From positions 682,001 through 746,000 of the forward strand of contig NC_009440.1 of assembly GCF_000016605.1 (NCBI RefSeq): a DNA stretch of 64,000 nt, written 5' to 3'. Origin of the DNA: Metallosphaera sedula DSM 5348. Lineage in GTDB: Archaea; Thermoproteota; Thermoprotei_A; Sulfolobales; Sulfolobaceae. The notes under the pieces were generated by a model. That model did no database searches. It saw nothing but the letters and a program-made list of their open reading frames with translations, and had not been told where the DNA came from. This document shows, piece after piece, positions 9,779 to 18,263 of the stretch (position 1 is the first letter of the stretch; each line of letters begins with the position of its first letter). The position numbers were made by a program, and so were the translations under genes.

Positions 9779-10489
9779 ATGACTCTGGGAAAGGAAACCG
9801 AAATGGGTCTAAAGGAACTTTTCAAGGCAAATGCTGAGGATTATATGCTCCTCAGCTTCCTAGCTGACAAGTTGGAGGCTGCAGGCAAGAAGGAGGAGGC
9901 TAAGGTTCTCAGGGAAAAGGCGAGGGTAGAGTTTGGACACGCTAGAGGGATATTCGAGAAGCTCTACATGCATGCCGGCAATTCCATGCTCAACGAGTTC
10001 ACCAGGGAAGAGGCAGAGGAACACGTCAGCGAGTACAACAACGTAGCCATGAAGGCTAAGGCAGAGGGCCACATGGACGTAGAGGCCATGCTGTGCGCCT
10101 ACGCTGAGCAAGAGAAGGACATCGCAGAGGCAACAAAGAGAGTCTCGGCCATGCTCAACGAGTTCACCAGGGAAGAGGCAGAGGAACACGTCAGCGAGTA
10201 CAACAACGTAGCCATGAAGGCTAAGGCAGAGGGCCACATGGACGTAGAGGCCATGCTGTGCGCCTACGCTGAGCAAGAGAAGGACATCGCAGAGGCAACA
10301 AAGAGAGTCTCGGCCATGCTCAACGAGTTCACCAGGGAAGAGGCAGAGGAACACGTCAGCGAGTACAACAACGTAGCCATGAAGGCTAAGGCAGAGGGCC
10401 ACATGGACGTAGAGGCCATGCTGTGCGCCTACGCTGAGCAAGAGAAGGACATCGCAGAGGCAACAAAGAGAGTCTCCAAGGCACTTTAA
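9779..10489 (+). CDS. Rubrerythrin/ferritin-like four-helix protein with a triplicated C-terminal hairpin
   Basis: The protein resembles short rubrerythrin-like ferritin-fold proteins. Helix A is KELFKANAEDYMLLSFLADK and helix B contains ExxH in VEFGHARGIFEKL. Then comes a helix C-helix D hairpin (TREEAEEHVSEYNNVAMKAK and DVEAMLCAYAEQEKDIAEAT). In this gene that 55-residue hairpin occurs three times, giving 236 aa against about 126 for one copy. Helix D has EQEK where a ferritin-like protein would have ExxH, so di-iron binding is not certain. A peroxide or metal role is a family inference. The ATG at 9779 is favoured because a TATA-like AGTTTATTAG lies about 35 nt upstream. No rubredoxin domain is present. 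Confidence 0.75.
   Translation: MTLGKETEMGLKELFKANAEDYMLLSFLADKLEAAGKKEEAKVLREKARVEFGHARGIFEKLYMHAGNSMLNEFTREEAEEHVSEYNNVAMKAKAEGHMDVEAMLCAYAEQEKDIAEATKRVSAMLNEFTREEAEEHVSEYNNVAMKAKAEGHMDVEAMLCAYAEQEKDIAEATKRVSAMLNEFTREEAEEHVSEYNNVAMKAKAEGHMDVEAMLCAYAEQEKDIAEATKRVSKAL
9984..10476 (+). repeat. Exact 165-bp coding repeat, about three copies
   Basis: Copies begin at the ATG-containing positions 9986, 10151 and 10316, exactly 165 bp apart. I could find no base difference between copies over the 493 bp. The period is a multiple of three (55 codons), so the frame is kept. Identity at all synonymous positions implies very recent amplification or ongoing gene conversion; an assembly artefact is the alternative. 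Confidence 0.95.
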
Positions 10490-10566
10490 ATCTATTTTAT
10501 TTTTCCTTCTGTATTACCCTTTAGTTGCCGAAATCGTTTTTATCCTTCCGAGTTCTTTATCTAGTA

Positions 10567-12045
10567 ATGGTTATTGGCTACGTTATAGGTGAGGCCACTC
10601 CTCAGGAAGCCCTAATGCTTGCTGAAAAGCCCGTGAGAGCGGGTAGATATGTGGTCTTGGAGTACGACGGGGTGAAGGTCCTAGGTCTGGTCACCTCTGT
10701 GACCAGGGGAAGCCCCCTCCTCGATCTAACCCTAAACGATATCAAGATTGTTCAGAAATTGAAGAACTTGGATACATCTATTCCTCAGTTCGTTAAGGCG
10801 AAGATAAAGCTCCTTCACGACATGATGTCAGGTACCATACCAGACCTTCCGCCAGGTCCTGGAACTCCAGTCCGTTTCGCCGAGGAAGATGAGCTCAGGG
10901 ATATCTTCTCCGATGGTGATGTAATGATAGGTTCTGTTATAGGAATGAATATTCCCGTGAAGATAAGAGTTAACTCCCTTTCGAGGCACTTGGCTATCCT
11001 CGCTGCCACAGGTAGCGGAAAGTCGAATACTGTCGCGGTTCTTTCCCAGTCCCTTGCGTCCATTGGTGGCTCAGTTGTCATTTTTGATTACCATGGTGAG
11101 TATTACGGCTCCGATATAAAGCCTCTAAATAATATTGAGCCTAAGCTAAATCCTTTACATCTAAAACCCAAGGAGTTTGCAACACTTTTAGAAATTAGAC
11201 CCAATGCCACTATACAGTATAGATTTTTAAGGAATGCTTTCGTGTCCTACATTGACGGGTTGAGGGAGAGACTGAAGGAAGGGAATGTGGACTACAACAT
11301 GCTTAACTCGGAGTTTGTAAGTGAGCTCGAGAGAGAGATAGACGAACAACTTAAGGACGAGAAGCAAAGGTCTCAAAGAGAAGCCGCGGACGAGGTGAAG
11401 AACAAGCTTGAGGAGTTCGTTGATAGGTACGGGGACGTGATTGACCTGACAGTTCCTGACATCACCACTAGGATAAGGCCCTCTTCAGTTAACGTGGTGG
11501 ACATAAGTCACATGGATGAGGACGCGATGGATGCCGTTGTGTCCCACTACTTGAGAAGACTCCTCGATTCAAGGAAGGAGTTTAGACATAAGGGGACGGG
11601 TCTAGGTTTTCCAGTTGTTGCGGTAATAGAAGAGGCACATGTTTTCCTGTCAAAGAACCAGGACACCCTCACGAAATATCACGCCTCAAAGATCGCCAGG
11701 GAGGGCAGGAAGTTCGGGGTCAGTATGGTTATAGTGAGCCAGAGACCTAAGGGGCTAGATGAGACCATTCTAAGTCAAATGACTAACAAGATCATTCTGA
11801 GGATGGTAGAGCCCACGGATAAGAAGTACGTGCTTGAGGCCAGCGACAACCTTACAGAGGATCTCGTTGAACAGTTATCCTCGCTAGGTGTTGGGGAGGC
11901 CATAATGATAGGCAACTTGGTTAAGTTGCCTGCATTTGTAAGGATTTCAAGGTTCACAGGTAGGCTAGGTGGATCGGACCCCGACATTAGGGGTGAGTGG
12001 AGCCACTTCCTTAACGCTAGGAATGTTGACGCCGAGTTTGGGTGA
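10567..12045 (+). CDS. herA: HerA bipolar DNA translocase
   Basis: HerA is a hexameric FtsK-like ATPase that pumps DNA and works with the nuclease NurA and with Mre11-Rad50 in 5'-end resection of double-strand breaks. The N-terminal HAS-barrel (about residues 1-100) is followed by Walker A in LAATGSGKSNT (about 140), Walker B in VVAVIEEAHVF (about 355) and an Arg-rich sensor region (IVSQRPKGLDETILSQ). I chose the ATG at 10567, matching the family N-terminus MVIGYVIGEATPQ; the longer frame adds 14 unlike residues. The stop overlaps the mre11 GTG by 3 nt in GTGA, indicating translational coupling. Confidence 0.96.
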   Translation: MVIGYVIGEATPQEALMLAEKPVRAGRYVVLEYDGVKVLGLVTSVTRGSPLLDLTLNDIKIVQKLKNLDTSIPQFVKAKIKLLHDMMSGTIPDLPPGPGTPVRFAEEDELRDIFSDGDVMIGSVIGMNIPVKIRVNSLSRHLAILAATGSGKSNTVAVLSQSLASIGGSVVIFDYHGEYYGSDIKPLNNIEPKLNPLHLKPKEFATLLEIRPNATIQYRFLRNAFVSYIDGLRERLKEGNVDYNMLNSEFVSELEREIDEQLKDEKQRSQREAADEVKNKLEEFVDRYGDVIDLTVPDITTRIRPSSVNVVDISHMDEDAMDAVVSHYLRRLLDSRKEFRHKGTGLGFPVVAVIEEAHVFLSKNQDTLTKYHASKIAREGRKFGVSMVIVSQRPKGLDETILSQMTNKIILRMVEPTDKKYVLEASDNLTEDLVEQLSSLGVGEAIMIGNLVKLPAFVRISRFTGRLGGSDPDIRGEWSHFLNARNVDAEFG

Positions 12046-13190
12046 GATCTTTGATTCTCCATATCTCCGACACTCACTTGGGTAGTAGAAGATATAACAG
12101 GGACTCAAGGGAGCAGGACGTTTATGACGTCTTCTCCCAGTTAATTGACCTCGCAATAAGGGAGCACGTGAGAGCTATTGTTCATTCTGGAGACCTCTTC
12201 GATGTGTACAAGCCCGGGAATAAATCCCTCAAGTTCTTTGTGGATAAGGTGAAACTCCTAAGGGATAAGGGCATAGATTTCATTAACATACCGGGAGACC
12301 ACGATACGCCTAAGGTGAGAGACGAAATATACACCCAAAGATTGCTGGGCGAGTCCCTAGGCTTGATCGAGATGTTAATGGGGGATCAGGATCCAAGGTT
12401 CGTGGAAATAGATGACGGTGGGATAAGGATAAGAGTGTATGGAATTAGGAGCATGAGCACCGTCTTCAGGGACAACCTTCTGAATCTCCTTGGCTCGCTT
12501 AAGCCGGAGGGAGAGAGAAATGTCCTCATGCTCCATCAGGGCTTCAGGGAAATGTTGCCCTATGACAATGCCTGGCAACTGGAGATAGGTTCCCTTCCCA
12601 AGGGTTTTCAATACTACGCTTGTGGCCACCTCCATTCGAGAGACGTAAGGGTGCTACCTTGGGGTGGGATACTTGCGGTAGCCGGTTCCCCTGAGATAAT
12701 AAGGGAGGAGGAAATTGAGGGCTGGAGGAAAAACGGTAAGGGAGGATATCTGGTAGACCTGAGCAAAAGGGAAGCTGAAATACATCCACTTAACGTTGAT
12801 GTGAGGCCCCAGGAGGTAGTTAGGATAGACACTGCGAGCGTGGACCAGGACATAGATAACATAAGGAAAAAACTGAGTGGGGGTAGGAAGCCAATCCTTC
12901 ACGTTATTTTGGAGGGTGACTCCTCCAAGAGGAGTTACGCCATGAAGAGGTTGAGCCAACTCTCTGAGATTGCAGAATTTTACAGGATTTACAAGGACGA
13001 GACAACAGATTCGCAGTTAAGGGAAGTGAAGGCCAGTAACAATGGCACAATCTCGGAGCTAATAGCGGAGTACCTGAGAAAACAGGGTTACAATGACGAG
13101 GAAGTTAAGCTCATCCTTGAGGTCATAGGCAAGTATGATTCAGATGAGGCTGATGAAATCCTCAAGAAGTTCGCGGAGATGGAAAGATGA
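12042..13190 (+). CDS. mre11: Mre11 DNA repair nuclease
   Basis: This manganese-dependent exo/endonuclease subunit of the Mre11-Rad50 complex has phosphoesterase motifs in order: ISDTHLG (about residues 8-14), SGDLFD (about 49-54), IPGDHDTP (about 87), and CGHLHSRD (about 196-203). The third motif is normally GNHD; here the metal-binding Asn position reads Asp (GDHD). The protein is 382 aa, usual for archaea, and ends in a helical Rad50-binding tail. The start is GTG inside the herA stop, and the end overlaps rad50 in ATGA. Confidence 0.95.
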   Translation: MRSLILHISDTHLGSRRYNRDSREQDVYDVFSQLIDLAIREHVRAIVHSGDLFDVYKPGNKSLKFFVDKVKLLRDKGIDFINIPGDHDTPKVRDEIYTQRLLGESLGLIEMLMGDQDPRFVEIDDGGIRIRVYGIRSMSTVFRDNLLNLLGSLKPEGERNVLMLHQGFREMLPYDNAWQLEIGSLPKGFQYYACGHLHSRDVRVLPWGGILAVAGSPEIIREEEIEGWRKNGKGGYLVDLSKREAEIHPLNVDVRPQEVVRIDTASVDQDIDNIRKKLSGGRKPILHVILEGDSSKRSYAMKRLSQLSEIAEFYRIYKDETTDSQLREVKASNNGTISELIAEYLRKQGYNDEEVKLILEVIGKYDSDEADEILKKFAEMER

Positions 13191-15763
13191 GACTTGACAG
13201 GGTCTACTTGAAAGATTTCCTCAGCCACGAAAAAACCACCGTTTCCTTTAAGGGAGACATTAACGTCATAGTGGGACAGAACGGTGCCGGAAAAAGCTCA
13301 ATCATTGAGGCAATTACCTTTGCCCTCTTTAGGGAAGGGAAGGGTAAACAGGAGGAGATGATAAAGAAGGGAAAGACTAATGCTGAGTTGGAGCTCGTTC
13401 TCAGGGACAACAACCTTGAGGTAAGGGTTCTCAGGAAAATACCTCCTGGTGATCAGCTCTATGTCAACGGTAAGCTTACGGCCAGGGGCACCAAGGAGGT
13501 GACAAAGAAGATCGAGGAACTGGGTCTCAACAGCAAGGTGGTCACCTCGACCATGATAGTTAGACAGGGCGAGATAGAGACGATCTTTGACACGTTGACG
13601 GATGTGCTCAAGAGGGTAATGATGATAGACAACCTGGAGAAACTCACCGAATCTGGAGGAAAGATCAAGCAACTCATGGACAAATATGACCAGGAGGTCA
13701 GATCCCACGAGATTTACCTTGAGAATCTCAGGAGGCTTCAGGAGGAAAAGTCAAGCCTCGAAAGGGAAATCTCCTCCCTGACCGAGAGGATGGAAAAGAC
13801 GAGGGAGGAACTGCAGAAACTGGAGAGCGAGGAAGCCAAACTAAAGGACAAGATAAAGGATCTAGAGGAGAAACAGAGGGAATATGACGTCCTACTCTCA
13901 GAGAAGAGGCTGGCAGAGGACGAATTGCAAAGGGTAATGGCGGAGCTCAGGAATTTAGAGGGACTTGAGCGTAGGATCTCCAATCTCGAGGAGAAGGAGA
14001 AGGAGTTAGAGAAAATAGTTTCTCTGAGTGATACCATCCTTGACCTTGAGGGCAAGAGGGCCAGGTTAACGGATAGGAAGAATGAGTTTGAAAGGGTAAA
14101 GAGACAGTTCGAGAAAAAGAGCAAGGAGTTTGAGCAGAAGAGAAAGCTAGAGCCTAGACACGAAGAGTATCAGAGGGTTGTATCAAGGCTTAAGGAACTA
14201 GAGGAATACCATGAGAGATTCACCAGTCTGTACTCAACTCTCAGGAACTTAATGGAACGTAAAAATAAAATCGAACAGGAGGTGAGGATGCTTCCAAGGA
14301 TTGCGGTGGAGGAGATTCAGACGAGGCTTGACTCGGTCTCTAAGGAGCTAGACGAAGCGGCCTCACTTCAAAAGGAAAGAAAGGTGGAGTATGATCAGAT
14401 AAGGAAAAGCCTAGACGCTCTCCTTTCAGCTACAGAGGGGAAGTGTCCAGTATGCGGTGGCCCATTGGACGAACCCCATAGACAGGAGCTTACTCAGAAA
14501 TACAGGCAACGTCTGACGGAGTTGAGCAAGGAGCTCAAGGACCTGGAGGGTAAGTTGGAAAGTCTCAAAAGGGACAAGTCACGTCTGGAGGATGAACATA
14601 AGAGGGCCATAAGGGTGGACGCGGAGAGAAGGGGTAAGGAGAATGATCTGGAGGGCCTATCTAGCGATATAGCACGGCTGGAATCAGAGCTCAAGCAATT
14701 GAAGGAACTCGAGGAGGAATTCAGGGCCATGCAAAGGAGGAAGGACGAACTTGAGAACGACGAAAGGAGTTACCTCCAGGTACAGGGGGTCAGCGAGGCT
14801 GAAGTGATGGAGCTAGAGGATCAGATGGCTACCTATTCCCACGACATTTCCACACTGGAGGAGGAGATTGATCAGCTAGAGGGGAGAGTGGGAAACCTCA
14901 CGAAGCAGGACGTGGAAAGCGCTAAGGGTCAGCTGGAAAAAGTGCGCAGGGAACTATCTGAGCTACAGAGGAAAAGGGGGGAGAAGACGAACCTTGAATC
15001 CAGAATGGTGGAACTGAAGAGGAGCGTTGACGAGCTTTCCAGGAGGATTCAGCTCCTTGGGTTCAGGAGACAAGATCTAGAACAGATGAGGCGAGACCTC
15101 GAGGTGTTAAGTAAACAGCTCAGGGAAGTTCACGGAGATCTTGGAAACCTCGAGGGTAAACTTAACCAGGTTAAGGGGAGGCATCAGGAGGTTGAGAACG
15201 AGATTGCTCAACTCCAGGAGAAGGTCAAGGAGGTGGAGAAGAGTAGGAGGGCTAAGGAGCGCCTTGAGAAGTTAAGAAAGGTACTTTCCGAGGGAATGCT
15301 TCAGTCATACCTAATTTCTACGCTCAAGGGAAGGATAGAGAATAATCTCAACGACATAGTTTCCATGTTTGATATCTCATATACGAGGATACTCGTAAAC
15401 ATGACCCAGACCAAGACCCTCAGTGGAAAGGTTGAGCTCACGGCCCTGAATCAGTCCGGCCAGCAACTCTCCATAGGGATGTTGAGCGGAGGCGAGAAGA
15501 TCGCAGTTGCCCTAGCCCTTAGACTAGCCATAGCTAGAGCCCTTACGGGGGAGATAGGTTTCATGATATTGGACGAGCCCACGGTTCATCTAGATTCCAT
15601 GAGAAGGGCCGAACTGCTCTCGGTGATAAGGGAGTCCATGAACGTTGTACCCCAGATTATAGTTGTAACCCACGACGATGAGGTGTTAAGGATAGCGGAT
15701 TACGTAATAAGGGTGGAGAAAGTGGGGGAGAGTAGCAGGGTGAAGGAGGAGATCGCACAGTGA
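13187..15763 (+). CDS. rad50: Rad50 ATPase
   Basis: The SMC-like ATPase partner of Mre11. Walker A is GQNGAGKSSIIEAITFALF (about residues 32-50). Long antiparallel coiled coils (about 170-415 and 440-700) flank a zinc hook CPVCGG at about residues 420-425 that pairs two Rad50 molecules. The C-terminal lobe has the ABC signature LSGGEKIAVALALRLAIA and Walker B FMILDEPTVHLD. The length of 858 aa is typical. The ATGA and GTGA overlaps with mre11 and nurA make a single tightly coupled operon. Confidence 0.97.
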   Translation: MRLDRVYLKDFLSHEKTTVSFKGDINVIVGQNGAGKSSIIEAITFALFREGKGKQEEMIKKGKTNAELELVLRDNNLEVRVLRKIPPGDQLYVNGKLTARGTKEVTKKIEELGLNSKVVTSTMIVRQGEIETIFDTLTDVLKRVMMIDNLEKLTESGGKIKQLMDKYDQEVRSHEIYLENLRRLQEEKSSLEREISSLTERMEKTREELQKLESEEAKLKDKIKDLEEKQREYDVLLSEKRLAEDELQRVMAELRNLEGLERRISNLEEKEKELEKIVSLSDTILDLEGKRARLTDRKNEFERVKRQFEKKSKEFEQKRKLEPRHEEYQRVVSRLKELEEYHERFTSLYSTLRNLMERKNKIEQEVRMLPRIAVEEIQTRLDSVSKELDEAASLQKERKVEYDQIRKSLDALLSATEGKCPVCGGPLDEPHRQELTQKYRQRLTELSKELKDLEGKLESLKRDKSRLEDEHKRAIRVDAERRGKENDLEGLSSDIARLESELKQLKELEEEFRAMQRRKDELENDERSYLQVQGVSEAEVMELEDQMATYSHDISTLEEEIDQLEGRVGNLTKQDVESAKGQLEKVRRELSELQRKRGEKTNLESRMVELKRSVDELSRRIQLLGFRRQDLEQMRRDLEVLSKQLREVHGDLGNLEGKLNQVKGRHQEVENEIAQLQEKVKEVEKSRRAKERLEKLRKVLSEGMLQSYLISTLKGRIENNLNDIVSMFDISYTRILVNMTQTKTLSGKVELTALNQSGQQLSIGMLSGGEKIAVALALRLAIARALTGEIGFMILDEPTVHLDSMRRAELLSVIRESMNVVPQIIVVTHDDEVLRIADYVIRVEKVGESSRVKEEIAQ

Positions 15764-16755
15764 TAGAGCTCGTCTATCAGGAACTGATAACTAAACGTTC
15801 AGAACTCGTGAGTAAGCTGAATATTGTTCAAGGAGATCTCGATAAAAAACTGGAATCTTTAGTTAAAAACAACTGGGAAGAGTTCACCCCCTCCTCTACG
15901 ATAAAGAAGAGAATAGTTGCAGTAGATGGTGGAGAATTTGTAAAAGAGCTGAGAACTGGGATAGTGTTTGTGTTAAATGCCGAGGCATTGATAACGGAGG
16001 GAGTTCAAATACTGGACACAGATCAGGAGGTCAAGGCTGGGGTCTTTAGACCCGGGAATAGGGCGAAGGAGAGGGTTGGTGAGCTCATGGCGATAATGGA
16101 GCTGAAGCTGGCACTTCAAAATGGGAGTAGGGGAGATTGGATCTTGATGGACGGTAGCCTAAAGAAGAAGCTCGGAGAGGTGAGGGCACAGGATAGCAAC
16201 TTTGATTTCAGGGAAGGCGAGATCACTTCCTTGAGTCAGGAGGACGAGGACATAATGTTACTTCACATGATATATGAAAAACAGGTTTACCTTTCTGAAT
16301 TGCTCAAGAGGTACGGTTCCAGAACAGTGTGGATCTCAAAGGTAAGCAGGACTAGGGATCTCTTTCACCATGAGCTATCAGATATCACCCTTCTGGAGAC
16401 CTTCACTAGTTCTCCTGGTTTCTCCACCGTCAGGTGTAGGTCCCTGTTAAGGGAGGAGATCCAGGAAAGCGATCTGAGAAGGCCTCTAGATGGAATTGAG
16501 ATGTGCAGTTTCTACGCTAGGCTCGATTACAATGAGAATGTACTGAGGATAGATGTGATTGGAAGGCCCACTACCGAGTTTATCAAGGGCCTACTTAACG
16601 ATCTGTACTCGGTTTCGGTGAAGGGTTATCCTTATCCCCTGGTCAGGGTCCATTATGACGTTAAGGTTTCAGGGAATGATAGGAGGAGGATCATTGAGAT
16701 GTTAAACCTTAGGAAGAGAAGGAGCGTTGGATGGTGGCCCGGCCAATTTTATTGA
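15760..16755 (+). CDS. nurA: NurA 5'-3' nuclease
   Basis: NurA is the RNase H-like nuclease that binds the HerA hexamer and digests DNA fed through it. The N-terminal catalytic motif IVAVDGGEF (about residues 49-57) supplies the first metal-binding Asp, and DWILMDGSL (about 126-134) supplies another acidic site. The length of 331 aa is normal. It begins with GTG overlapping the rad50 stop. About 200 bp of non-coding, convergent sequence follows (16756-16962), in which I see nothing definite. Confidence 0.94.
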   Translation: MIELVYQELITKRSELVSKLNIVQGDLDKKLESLVKNNWEEFTPSSTIKKRIVAVDGGEFVKELRTGIVFVLNAEALITEGVQILDTDQEVKAGVFRPGNRAKERVGELMAIMELKLALQNGSRGDWILMDGSLKKKLGEVRAQDSNFDFREGEITSLSQEDEDIMLLHMIYEKQVYLSELLKRYGSRTVWISKVSRTRDLFHHELSDITLLETFTSSPGFSTVRCRSLLREEIQESDLRRPLDGIEMCSFYARLDYNENVLRIDVIGRPTTEFIKGLLNDLYSVSVKGYPYPLVRVHYDVKVSGNDRRRIIEMLNLRKRRSVGWWPGQFY

Positions 16756-16962
16756 GCCTGGCCCTAGGGATTGCTAGGCAGGTCCTCTCCCTTAACGTTA
16801 AAAAGAGGCTAGTTAAAATATGTGCAGGTAGGATCACTCCTGTGAGGGTGCCTATCAAGGCAACCGTGAGCAGGAGGCCGACACTCCACGTTTACCGTTT
16901 TTATCGAGGACCTTAGAACTAGAGACTGGACTCTAAATATTTCTCCAATCGCGTTTTTACTG

Positions 16963-17562
16963 CTATTCCTTTATGCCTTCAACGCACATGAAAGCGCCTT
17001 CACCATCATCGGTGGGAAGCTCTGGAACCTCCTTGTCGGTAGGTCCATATCTTAGTACCGAGACTGTACGTCTTACCTTGAAATACTTACCCACCAAGTT
17101 CAAGAAGTCACGTCCTGAGATGAATCGGGCCTTGGAATAATATTTATGGCCCCTTTTTCCCAGATTGGAGTAGAACTCGCCCCAACTGGAATCAGCCCTT
17201 ACAATGCAACCCACGAACCTATTCCTCGAAACCCTCCTGGCCTCAGCCATGAACTCATCTAATCTTTCAATGAAACAGATAGTAACTGAAGAGAAAACGC
17301 ATGGAAATGCATTATCCCTGAATGGAAGATAGTGGGCATCTCCTTGTACCCTATCGCCCTCCACTGACTGAAGCATGAATTCAGAGATATCCAGTGACAC
17401 TGTGTCCCCTTGAATCACCTCATGAAATATGGACGGCCCTGAACCTATGTCTAAGCAATTCTGGAGTTTCAGTTCCTCCACGGCTCTCCGTTCGTTCTCG
17501 TATATGATGTGATGCGTGTGATACCAACCCACGTAACCCTTGGGATCATCAAATATGGTCAA
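16963..17562 (-). CDS. Class I SAM-dependent methyltransferase
   Basis: A 199-residue Rossmann-fold methyltransferase. Motif I LDIGSGPSIFHEV (about residues 37-50) binds S-adenosylmethionine, acidic VSLDISEFML (about 54-63) follows, and DAHYLPFRDNAFPCVFSS (about 76-93) is the usual post-II segment. The substrate is unknown. It overlaps the upstream gene by 14 nt, so the two are probably co-translated. Similar small enzymes methylate lipids, quinones or small molecules, but nothing here decides between them. Confidence 0.8.
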   Translation of the reverse strand: MTIFDDPKGYVGWYHTHHIIYENERRAVEELKLQNCLDIGSGPSIFHEVIQGDTVSLDISEFMLQSVEGDRVQGDAHYLPFRDNAFPCVFSSVTICFIERLDEFMAEARRVSRNRFVGCIVRADSSWGEFYSNLGKRGHKYYSKARFISGRDFLNLVGKYFKVRRTVSVLRYGPTDKEVPELPTDDGEGAFMCVEGIKE

Positions 17563-18016
17563 GGCTATCTTGATATCTAATAAGTGCCTTTATTATATTA
17601 ATCTTGGACTCAATTTCGTCAAGGGTACTCAAAAGCTCCTGCCTCCTTCTTCTCAGAACTAGGGAGGAATAGAGCATCTCTCCAATCTTGCTCTCAAGGT
17701 TCGAGATTTCGCGTTCAATTCCATTTTTGATAGAGATGTACTCCCTTAACAGTTGCAGAAGTGAGGTATTGACTGAGCCCTCGATGTTGGATCCATAGTA
17801 GGGACAAAGATAACACAGAATTGGGTGGGGCGAAACGTTATCGCCCACACTCCAGACTTGTAATACCCAGTCCTTTGTTTTAACCAGCTTACAGTATTTA
17901 CCGTCAAACTGATTACATCTGTTTCTTTTTATTTCGCCATCTCGTACTGTCCTTTCATAGTTGGGTATTTTCGAGGAAAGGTAAATGTCTATTATGAGTC
18001 CTCTGAAATTATCCAT
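17549..18016 (-). CDS. Hypothetical Cys-containing coiled-coil protein, 155 aa
   Basis: I do not recognise the family. The N-terminal half contains four cysteines in two loose pairs (CNQFDGKYC, about residues 34-42, and CYLC, about 68-71) that could bind zinc or an Fe-S cluster. The C-terminal half (about 85-150) is a Leu/Glu/Lys-rich coiled coil. It is the first gene of a two-gene unit with the methyltransferase. A TATA-like GTTTATATAG (minus strand) lies just ahead of the start. Confidence 0.65.
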   Translation of the reverse strand: MDNFRGLIIDIYLSSKIPNYERTVRDGEIKRNRCNQFDGKYCKLVKTKDWVLQVWSVGDNVSPHPILCYLCPYYGSNIEGSVNTSLLQLLREYISIKNGIEREISNLESKIGEMLYSSLVLRRRRQELLSTLDEIESKINIIKALIRYQDSLDHI

Positions 18017-18045
18017 GACTATATAAACATTAACCCGGAACTAAA

Positions 18046-18189
18046 TTAATCTTCACTAATTCCTAAAAGGCCGGTTAAGTGGTTCGTGACGTCCCTGAAA
18101 ACCAGTGGATTCTCTACATCCACCATTAGCAGATTAGGCGTTAGGCGATCAAGTACCGCATATTCAGCCAGAGAGTTAGATCCTCGAGT
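18046..18189 (-). pseudogene. Orphan 3' gene remnant (47 codons, no start)
   Basis: On the minus strand a clean frame of 47 codons ends in TAA and opens just after an in-frame TAG, with no usable start codon. It has protein-like composition (segments SLAEYAVLDRL, NLLMVDVENPLVFRDV and NHLTGLLGISED), with a hydrophobic strand followed by acidic residues as in the core of alpha/beta enzymes. Only about 60 bp separate it from the next gene, so the rest of the gene is gone. I read it as the tail of a decayed gene; a chance frame remains possible. Confidence 0.4.
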
Positions 18190-18210
18190 CTACCAGTAGT
18201 TTGGCAAGAA

Positions 18211-18226
18211 TGAGCTGACCAGCTCA
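18211..18226. promoter_or_regulatory. Palindrome upstream of the four-CBS gene
   Basis: TGAGCTGACCAGCTCA has 7-bp perfect arms and a 2-bp centre. It lies just upstream of a TATA-like TTTTAAG (18234-18240) and about 40 bp before the ATG of the CBS gene, where an archaeal activator or repressor could bind. It could instead be a relic of the decayed gene beside it. Confidence 0.35.
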
Positions 18227-18263
18227 GACAGGATTTTAAGCTAGAGACAAACCATCATATATT

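Noticed and set aside
9860-10441. Large minus-strand open frame opposite the rubrerythrin repeat
   Set aside because: It exists only because the 165-bp unit is repeated without stops on that strand; the Leu/Cys-rich translation is a shadow of the plus-strand gene.
16731-16916. 61-codon frame after nurA
   Set aside because: It overlaps the nurA end, has Arg-rich out-of-frame composition and no start signal.
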